A stretch of 43,384 nt of DNA from Mobilicoccus sp. (GTDB lineage Bacteria > Actinomycetota > Actinomycetes > Actinomycetales > Dermatophilaceae): positions 1 through 43,384 of the forward strand of contig JAUNTP010000007.1 of the NCBI GenBank assembly GCA_030538585.1. Direction: 5' to 3'. This document shows positions 38,452 through 43,384 of this stretch, in pieces (within the stretch, counting starts at the first letter, position 1; the number at the start of each line of letters is the position of its first letter). The notes under the pieces were generated by a model. It did no database searches, was not told the DNA's origin, and saw only the letters and a list, made by a program, of their open reading frames with translations. The translations under genes were made by a program, and so were the position numbers.

Positions 38452-39522
38452 GTGACCACTGCTTTCGACCCCGTTCGTGTCGGCGACTGGACCCTGCCGC
38501 AGCGGTTCGTCATGGCGCCGCTGACCCGCAACCGGGCGGGTGCGCACATGGTCCCGCCGGAGCTGTCGGTCGAGTACTACGCGCAGCGCGCGGGAGCGGG
38601 CCTCATCATCAGTGAGGCCACGCAGCCGAGCGTGGCGGGACAGGCGTACATGAACATCCCCGGCATCCACACCACCGATCAGGTGGAGGGATGGCGCCGG
38701 GTCGGCACCGAGGTGCACGCGCGGGGCGGCCGGATCGTCGTGCAGCTCATGCACTCCGGGCGCATCTCCCACCCGGAGAACAAGCTCGGTGTCGAGACGG
38801 TCGCGCCGAGCGCCATCGCTGCGCCGGGCAAGATCGTCACACCGACCGGCCGCAAGCCCTACCCGGTGCCGCGCGCCCTGGAGACGGCGGAGCTGCCGGA
38901 GGTGATCGAGCAGTACGTGCAGGCCGCCCGCAACACGATCGCCGCGGGTCTCGACGGGGTGGAGTTGCACTCGGCGAACGGCTACCTGCTGCACCAGTTC
39001 CTCGCCCCGAGCACGAACGTCCGGACCGACGTCTACGGAGGGTCGCCGGAGGCGCGGGCGCGGTTCGTCATCGAGGTCACGCGGGCGGTCACTGAGGCCA
39101 TCGGCGCGGCGAAAGTCGGCATCCGCATCTCCCCGGCGCACAACGTGCACGGCGCCATCGAGTCGGACCCGGCCGAGACCCGCGCCACCTACACGGCACT
39201 CATCGACGGCATCGCCGACCTGGGCCTCGCGTACCTCCACGTGCTCGCCGACCCGTTCGCCGAGTCCACCCAGCATCTTCGGCGTCGCTTCGGTGGCGTG
39301 TTCATCGCCAACGACGGGTTCGCCGAGATCACGACGCTGGACGACGTCGAGCAGGTCGTGCGCGGCGGCTACGCCGACCTCGTCGCCGTCGGCCGGCCGT
39401 ACATCGCCAACCCTGACCTCGCCCTGCGCTGGCGCACCGGCGCCGCCCTCAACGAGCCCGACTCCGCCACGTTCTACGCGGGCGGAGCGACGGGCTACAC
39501 GGACTACCCGTTCCTGGACTGA
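38452..39522 (+). CDS. Old yellow enzyme-family alkene reductase (NADH:flavin oxidoreductase)
   Basis: FMN-dependent TIM-barrel reductase of activated C=C bonds (enones, some nitro compounds). The 356 residues include the N-terminal FVMAPLTRNRAG, VQLMHSGRISH, the substrate-binding ELHSANGYLLHQFLAPSTNV with the His/Asn pair and Tyr, DVYGGSPEARARF, and the phosphate-binding VAVGRPYIANPDL. It belongs to the classical OYE/NemA group. GTG 38452 has AAGGAG at good spacing; longer in-frame starts lie inside the REP-like repeat and are unlikely. It stands alone. Confidence 0.92.
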   Translation: MTTAFDPVRVGDWTLPQRFVMAPLTRNRAGAHMVPPELSVEYYAQRAGAGLIISEATQPSVAGQAYMNIPGIHTTDQVEGWRRVGTEVHARGGRIVVQLMHSGRISHPENKLGVETVAPSAIAAPGKIVTPTGRKPYPVPRALETAELPEVIEQYVQAARNTIAAGLDGVELHSANGYLLHQFLAPSTNVRTDVYGGSPEARARFVIEVTRAVTEAIGAAKVGIRISPAHNVHGAIESDPAETRATYTALIDGIADLGLAYLHVLADPFAESTQHLRRRFGGVFIANDGFAEITTLDDVEQVVRGGYADLVAVGRPYIANPDLALRWRTGAALNEPDSATFYAGGATGYTDYPFLD

Positions 39523-39574
39523 TGCTTGACATCGGTCTCGGTGACGGGATCACCGTCACCCCGTGAGCGCACGG

Positions 39575-39614
39575 TGGTTTCGAGACGTCGCTGCGCTCCT
39601 CCTCAACCAACGGC
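39575..39614 (+). repeat. REP-like interspersed repeat, copy G
   Basis: Forward copy beginning TGGTTTCGAGACGTCGCTGC in the gap between the convergent OYE and SRPBCC genes, 52 bp after the OYE stop. Followed by GGCGGGTC, which recurs in copy H as GGCGGGCC. Confidence 0.78.
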
Positions 39615-39640
39615 GGGTCATCGGCACCGTCAACGGTCAC

Positions 39641-39678
39641 ACGAGACGTCGCTGCGCTCCTCCTCAACCAACGGCGGG
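39641..39678 (+). repeat. REP-like interspersed repeat, copy H (overlaps the SRPBCC stop)
   Basis: Forward copy: ACGAGACGTCGCTGCGCTCC then TCCTCAACCAACGGCGGG. The minus-strand SRPBCC gene ends inside it; the stop is read from TCA at 39664-39666. Confidence 0.75.
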
Positions 39679-40104
39679 CCAACGGTCACACCCCAGTAGC
39701 ACGACCAGTCGGTTGAGCTGCAGGTCCCACCCCTCTGCATGGCCTGTGGCGTCGTCGGCGGAGGGCAGGTCGGAGTGGACGAGCGTCAGCCGCGTAGTGC
39801 CGTCACTGGTCCGGTCGATGTCGACTCGCACCACGGATGGTGCACCGTCCTCGTGGTCCCACGCCCACGTGAACTCCAGCGCGTGAGGGCGGTCCACGAC
39901 CCGGTACGTGCCGCGCGCGACATACTGCCCGCCCATGGTGAGCACGTAGTCCGAACCCTCAACGACCTCGCCCTCGAAGGTCACCTCGAGCCCGGGGTTC
40001 GGGGAGTACCACTGCGCCAGCAGAGAGGGGTCGGTCCATGCGTCGAAGACGCGATCGGGGGTGGCATGAAAGTGTCGGATGAGGCGGGCAGTGGTGTCGG
40101 ACAT
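39664..40104 (-). CDS. SRPBCC (AHSA1-like) domain protein
   Basis: 146-residue START/Bet-v1-fold protein of the AHSA1 family, often ligand-binding or stress-related and of unknown substrate. Motifs: HATPDRVFDAWTDPSLLAQWYSP near the start, YRVVDRPHALEFTWAW in the middle and TRLTLVHSDLPS then HAEGWDLQLNRLVVLL at the end. ATG 40104 has AGGAG 7 nt upstream; a GTG at 40110 is less likely. The last codons and the stop lie in a REP-like repeat, so the natural C-terminus may have been replaced. Divergent from hicA across a 20-bp palindrome. Confidence 0.85.
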   Translation of the reverse strand: MSDTTARLIRHFHATPDRVFDAWTDPSLLAQWYSPNPGLEVTFEGEVVEGSDYVLTMGGQYVARGTYRVVDRPHALEFTWAWDHEDGAPSVVRVDIDRTSDGTTRLTLVHSDLPSADDATGHAEGWDLQLNRLVVLLGCDRWPAVG

Positions 40105-40130
40105 GTTCACTCCTGGTCGTCAGTCCGGCA

Positions 40131-40150
40131 GCGTCAAGTCGACTTGACGC
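40131..40150. promoter_or_regulatory. Perfect 20-bp palindrome, probable HicB operator
   Basis: GCGTCAAGTCGACTTGACGC is a perfect palindrome between the divergent SRPBCC and hicA genes. Its right half contains TTGACG (40144-40149), which can serve as the -35 of hicA with TAAAAC (40168-40173) as -10, so a bound antitoxin dimer would block RNA polymerase. Confidence 0.65.
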
Positions 40151-40180
40151 TTGCATGTTTAACGGACTAAAACTACCATC

Positions 40181-40393
40181 GTGGTGAAGCCGATGAAGTA
40201 CCGCGACCTCGTTCTCCGCCTGCGTGCCCAGGGCTGCACACCCCGGCAAGGCAAGGACGACCATGAGAAGTGGTACTGCCCTTGCGGGCAGCACATGACC
40301 CCGATCACGCAGACTCGCGATGTCTCCCCCGGCCTGCTGCGGCAGGCCGAGAAGCGGCTCACATGTCTGCCCGAAGGATGGATGAGCCGTTGA
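40181..40393 (+). CDS. hicA: HicA-like mRNA interferase toxin
   Basis: 70-residue double-stranded-RNA-binding-fold toxin. The HicA pattern is visible as KYRDLVLRLRAQGCTPRQGKDDHEKWYCP, where His28 takes the place of the catalytic histidine of HicA (G-S-H/K motif), and SPGLLRQAEKRL at the end. Unusual points: Asp-Asp instead of Gly-Ser before the histidine, and a Cys-Pro-Cys stretch. GTG 40181 lies about 7 nt after the -10 element, so the transcript may be leaderless; an internal ATG at 40193 is an alternative. It overlaps the antitoxin gene. Confidence 0.75.
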   Translation: MVKPMKYRDLVLRLRAQGCTPRQGKDDHEKWYCPCGQHMTPITQTRDVSPGLLRQAEKRLTCLPEGWMSR

Positions 40394-40764
40394 CACCCGA
40401 TCACGTCACCGCCCGCGCCCACCGATGGGAGCACGGATGGGAACTCGACGTCGAGGGCGTCGGGGTCACCCAGTGCGCCACGCTCGACCGCGCCGAGAAG
40501 CAAGTGCGCGACCTGGTCGCCACGATGTTCGATCTGCCGGAGTATGGCGGGCGCGTCGCGATCACCCCGCAGATCGGCGACGTGACGCCCCTGCTTGAGG
40601 ACCTCGCCGCGCATATCGCCACGATCGAGGCTGCCACGCGCGCCATGCAGACGACCCGTGCCCACGCCATCGACGCGATGAAGGCGGCCGGCTACAGCTA
40701 CGCAGACATCGCGGGTGCTGTCGGGGTCAGCAAAGGACGCATCTCTCAGCTCACCCATCAGTGA
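40363..40764 (+). CDS. hicB: HicB-like antitoxin with C-terminal HTH
   Basis: About 133 residues. The N-terminal part (RAHRWEHGWELDVEGVGVTQCATLDRAEKQVRDLVATMFDL) has the degraded RNase-H-like fold of HicB antitoxins. The C-terminal part (AIDAMKAAGYSYADIAGAVGVSKGRISQLTHQ) is a helix-turn-helix likely to bind the palindrome upstream. The gene overlaps the toxin in another frame; ATG 40363 has GAGAAG upstream, and ATG 40378 is the alternative. Function as an antitoxin is inferred from position, fold and order. Confidence 0.72.
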   Translation: MSARRMDEPLTPDHVTARAHRWEHGWELDVEGVGVTQCATLDRAEKQVRDLVATMFDLPEYGGRVAITPQIGDVTPLLEDLAAHIATIEAATRAMQTTRAHAIDAMKAAGYSYADIAGAVGVSKGRISQLTHQ

Positions 40765-40939
40765 CCTCGCCAGGAGCCCCGTGGGAGAGGTGCTCGGCGG
40801 GCCGCGCAGGGCACCTGTTCCTGTTCCGTCCCGTGCCGTCCGCGCGCAGGGTCCCGGAAGGGACATCCTGGCCAGTGTTAGTTCTCGCGTCTCCCACGCG
40901 ACCACATCAGGCCCTGCTCACGGGCACGCGGGGAGGGTG

Positions 40940-40961
40940 AAAACGCAGGTCACAAGCCTGC
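40940..40961 (-). terminator. Probable terminator of rnpB
   Basis: On the minus strand GCAGG (40961-40957), loop CTTGTGA, CCTGC (40949-40945), then GTTTT. A short stem with a T run, about 17 bp beyond the predicted rnpB 3' end. Confidence 0.45.
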
Positions 40962-40977
40962 TGACGGGGACTTTGGT

Positions 40978-41352
40978 GGATGAGTCGACCGATACGCCGG
41001 GTTCTGTCGTTGAGCGGTCATCCATCTAGGCCGTGCGTTGCCGCACGGCTCGAGCGACCTACCCGTGTGCTCGGGCGGGCCGCCCTCGATCGCACACTGT
41101 CTGGTCTTGCTCCGGGTGGGGTTTACCGAGCCGCCCCCGTCACCGGAGGCGCTGGTGGTCTCTTACACCACCGTTTCACCCTCACTCACGCCTACCCACC
41201 GAAGAGGGTGGTTCGTGGGCGGTCTGTTCTCTGTGGCACTGTCCCGCGGGTCGCCCCGGGTGGCTGTTAGCCACCACCCTGCCCTTCGGAGCCCGGACGT
41301 TCCTCGGCGCCGCCCCGAAGGGCCGCGACGCGACCGCCTGGCCGACTCATCC
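40978..41352 (-). ncRNA. rnpB: RNase P RNA (bacterial class A)
   Basis: RNA subunit that cuts 5' leaders from pre-tRNAs. Read on the minus strand it has all the hallmarks: P1 ends GGATGAGTCGGCC and GGTCGACTCATCC at the two termini, GAGGAACGTCCGGGCTCC (CR-I), ACAGAGAACAGACCGCC, GGGTGAAACGGTGGTGTAAG then AGACCACCAGC, GGTAAACCCCACCCGGAGCA, TAGATGGATGACCG (CR-V) and ACAGAACCCGGCGTAT. CR-I carries AACG where AAAG is most common. A -10 element TAGGAT lies at 41366-41361. Ends are set by the P1 helix and are good to a few nucleotides. Confidence 0.95.
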
Positions 41353-41360
41353 AACCTCCC

Positions 41361-41366
41361 ATCCTA
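41361..41366 (-). promoter_or_regulatory. -10 element of rnpB
   Basis: TAGGAT on the minus strand, with start of transcription expected near 41353. No clear -35 was found; the promoter lies between the YhgE/Pip-like gene and rnpB. Confidence 0.55.
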
Positions 41367-41396
41367 CCGGGTGCGGAGCCTGCCAGATCGCCACGC

Positions 41397-43384
41397 TCAG
41401 AGCGCCAAGGTCGGGTTCAAGCGGTCGACGGTCCACGTCCGGTCCCGCCGCGCCGCCAACGCGGTGACGACCCAGGCGAGCAGGGTCCACGCCAGCAGCG
41501 CCACCAGCACTGGGCCCAGCGTCAGGGAGCCGCCCGCGATGAGGCTGCGGAACGCCTCGACCGCCCACGTCATCGGCAACAACGGGTGCAGCCACTGGAA
41601 GAACCATGGCGTGGTCTCGATTGGGTAGGTGGCCCCCGCCGCCGCCAACTGCAGCACGATGAGGATGAGCCCGAGGAACCTGCCCCGCGTGCCGAGCGCC
41701 GCCACCAGCGCTTGGTTGATCGCCACGAACGCGAGCGCCGTCAACACCGCGAGCACGATGAGGCCCGGCACGTTGGACGCCTCGATCCCGACCCAGAACC
41801 GCACGACGAGCACCATGAGCAGGGCCTGCACGATCCCCAGCAGCGCGGGCGACAAGAACCCGGCCAACGCCACCCGCCACGGGGCGGCGACCGACGCGAT
41901 CGCGCGACGCGGCAGCGGTCGCAGCACGAAGAACATGCCGAGCGCACCCACCCACAGCGCCAACGCCATGAAGTACGGCGCCAGACCGTACCCGTACGCG
42001 CTCACCGCGTTGACGCGCTCGGTTTCGGCGATGACCGGCTCCGACACCACCTCACCGAGCCGTTCACGCTCGGCCTCGGAGTAGCTGGGCGCGGCCTCCG
42101 CCCCCTCCTGCAGCCCGGTGGCCAGCTCGTCCGTACCCTCGGCGACCTGCCCCGCGCCGTCGGCGAGCTGGGTGGCGCCGTCCTCGAGCTCACTCGCACC
42201 ATCGCGCGCCGAGCGAGCACCGCCCGCGAGCCCTTCGGCGCCCTCCGACACCTGCCCGGCGCCCTCGGCTGCGGATCGCGCGCCTCCGGCGAGCTCACCG
42301 GCGCCGGCCGCCAAGTCAGCCGATCCGCTCGCCAGCTGGTCCGCCCCGGAGGCCGCCTCACCGATCCCGGCAGCCAGCTCCGGCGTGCCGCCCGCGAGCT
42401 GCGTGAGCCCACCCGCGAGGCTGTCGGCTCCAGCGGCGAGTTCTTCACTTCCGTCGGCCAGCTCGCCGGCACCATCACGTGCCTGCACCAAGCCGCCGGT
42501 CAGCGCCGGCATGCCGTCGGCCAGCGCCTGCAGCCCCTGCGCCAGCGGTCCGGTTCCCGCGCCGAGTGCCTCGGCGCCACCCGCGACCTGACCGGCTCCC
42601 GCCGCGAACTGCTCCGCGCCGTCGGCGTAGGCGGTGGCGCCCTCGGCGAACTCACGCGCGCCCTCCGCGAGGCCCGCGCCGCCCGAGAGTCCACCGGTGC
42701 CACGCGCCAGCTCGGCGGCGCCCCGCTCCACCTCCTGCGCCCCGCCCGCCAGAGCCGCCCCGCTGTCAGCGAGGCCCTGCACCGCGGCGCAGTATTCCGC
42801 CGCCGCACCGGAGGCGCTGCACTGCTGCGCGAGCTGAGCCACACCGGCGGTGTAGTCACCGATGCCGGCGCTGGTGGCCGCTGCACCGTCGGCGAGCCGG
42901 CTCGCCCCCTCGGTGAGCGCGCCCGCACCGGCCCCGAGCTGTTCGATGCCGCTCGCGAGCGCGTCGGCGCCCGCGGATAGGCCTGCCGCTCCGGTGGCGA
43001 GTTCTGCCGCCGCAGGCCCGAGCGCTGCCCCGCCCTCACCGAGCGCCGTCGCGCCCGCGTCGAGCTCGGCAGCGCCGGAGGCCAGGGCCCGCGTCTGCTC
43101 AGGAAGGTCGGCCACGCCGGCAGCGGCGGCGTCGAGCCCGTCGGCCAATTCGCGCGCCCCCGCGGCGAGCTCGCGGTTGCCCTGGGCGACCGCCTGGCCA
43201 CCGGCCGCCAGGGCGGCGCTCTGCTCCGGCAACGCCGCCGTGCCCGCGGCAGCCTGCCCGAGTCCGTCGGCCAACTCGGCGTTGCCCGACGCCAGCGCGC
43301 TCGCCCCACCAGCGACCTCCTCGGCGCCACCGGCAAGCTGACCCACGCCTCCGGCGAGGTCACCGGCACCACCGGCGAGGGCAT
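41397..43384 (-). CDS. YhgE/Pip-type membrane protein, 5' end beyond the window
   Basis: At least 660 residues are visible and the frame stays open to the end of the window. The N-terminal two thirds are extracytoplasmic-type alanine/glycine heptad repeats (pattern LAxGAxx, such as GADALAS, GIEQLGA, GAGALTE). A clear 42-residue internal duplication occurs (ELADG...AAAG...LPEQ twice), and an insert bears two cysteines (QQCSASGAAAEYC). The C-terminal part has about six membrane segments (AYGYGLAPYFMALALWVGAL to LLAWVVTALAA), as in YhgE/Pip, the phage-infection-protein family related to EsaA of type VII secretion. Function here is unknown. Confidence 0.85.
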   Translation of the reverse strand, partial: ALAGGAGDLAGGVGQLAGGAEEVAGGASALASGNAELADGLGQAAAGTAALPEQSAALAAGGQAVAQGNRELAAGARELADGLDAAAAGVADLPEQTRALASGAAELDAGATALGEGGAALGPAAAELATGAAGLSAGADALASGIEQLGAGAGALTEGASRLADGAAATSAGIGDYTAGVAQLAQQCSASGAAAEYCAAVQGLADSGAALAGGAQEVERGAAELARGTGGLSGGAGLAEGAREFAEGATAYADGAEQFAAGAGQVAGGAEALGAGTGPLAQGLQALADGMPALTGGLVQARDGAGELADGSEELAAGADSLAGGLTQLAGGTPELAAGIGEAASGADQLASGSADLAAGAGELAGGARSAAEGAGQVSEGAEGLAGGARSARDGASELEDGATQLADGAGQVAEGTDELATGLQEGAEAAPSYSEAERERLGEVVSEPVIAETERVNAVSAYGYGLAPYFMALALWVGALGMFFVLRPLPRRAIASVAAPWRVALAGFLSPALLGIVQALLMVLVVRFWVGIEASNVPGLIVLAVLTALAFVAINQALVAALGTRGRFLGLILIVLQLAAAGATYPIETTPWFFQWLHPLLPMTWAVEAFRSLIAGGSLTLGPVLVALLAWTLLAWVVTALAARRDRTWTVDRLNPTLAL

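Overview
This window is about 43 kb of high-GC DNA (roughly 70% G+C by eye). It has GTG starts, TGATG/GTGA coupled stop-starts and actinobacterial gene families throughout. The organism is an actinomycete, most likely a Micrococcales relative of the Dermatophilaceae/Dermacoccaceae/Intrasporangiaceae type; I cannot name the genus. The gene order cobS, gcvT, pepA, sucB/dlaT, TIGR01777 epimerase, lipB, lipA, DUF4191, RDD, glnA1, glnE, glnA2 matches what I know of Mycobacterium tuberculosis Rv2208 to Rv2222c. The first 26 kb is therefore an old actinobacterial backbone with local insertions.

Region 1 (1-8.9 kb): end of a cobalamin operon (cobS), a convergent amino-acid ABC importer (binding lipoprotein, permease, ATPase), gcvT, pepA and a large OafA-type acyltransferase with an SGNH domain and a structured 5' leader. 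Region 2 (8.9-16.5 kb): lipoate and 2-oxoacid dehydrogenase genes (lpdA, sucB, epimerase-like protein, lipB, lipA, DUF4191, RDD). LipB and LipA make the lipoyl groups carried by the SucB/DlaT domains, and LpdA reoxidises them. Region 3 (16.6-26.5 kb): glutamine synthesis (glnA1, glnE, glnA2). Between glnA1 and glnE lies an inserted DosR/DosS-type redox-sensing operon (devR, a Usp-like gene, devS, an XRE regulator). The sensor keeps the haem-ligand histidine and distal tyrosine positions of M. tuberculosis DosS. A DosR-box-like palindrome precedes the Usp-like gene.

Region 4 (26.6-31.5 kb): map, polyphosphate glucokinase, a UlaG-like metallo-hydrolase, guaB1 (with an apparently leaderless promoter) and a siderophore-interacting protein. 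Region 5 (31.4-35.3 kb): a TenA_E-type protein bracketed on both sides by an unusual repeat system. This consists of 19-nt units (consensus about AGGTGAGNYTCTGNNNCNN) running outward in both directions from three identical perfect palindromes, CTCACCGTCGACGGTGAG. There are roughly 28 units in 0.55 kb of intergenic DNA. I do not recognise this as any named repeat class, and it is the most novel feature here. An ABC exporter pair follows.

Region 6 (35.3-43.4 kb): fumC with a small Rho-N-like protein, a PadR regulator with its membrane-protein partner, an old-yellow-enzyme reductase, an SRPBCC protein, a HicA/HicB-like toxin-antitoxin pair with a perfect 20-bp palindrome over its promoter, the RNase P RNA gene (rnpB, minus strand) and the 3' part of a YhgE/Pip-type membrane protein built from heptad repeats. 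A second, REP-like interspersed repeat (about 36-44 bp, eight copies) is scattered through intergenic DNA. At its last copy it supplies the stop codon of the SRPBCC gene.
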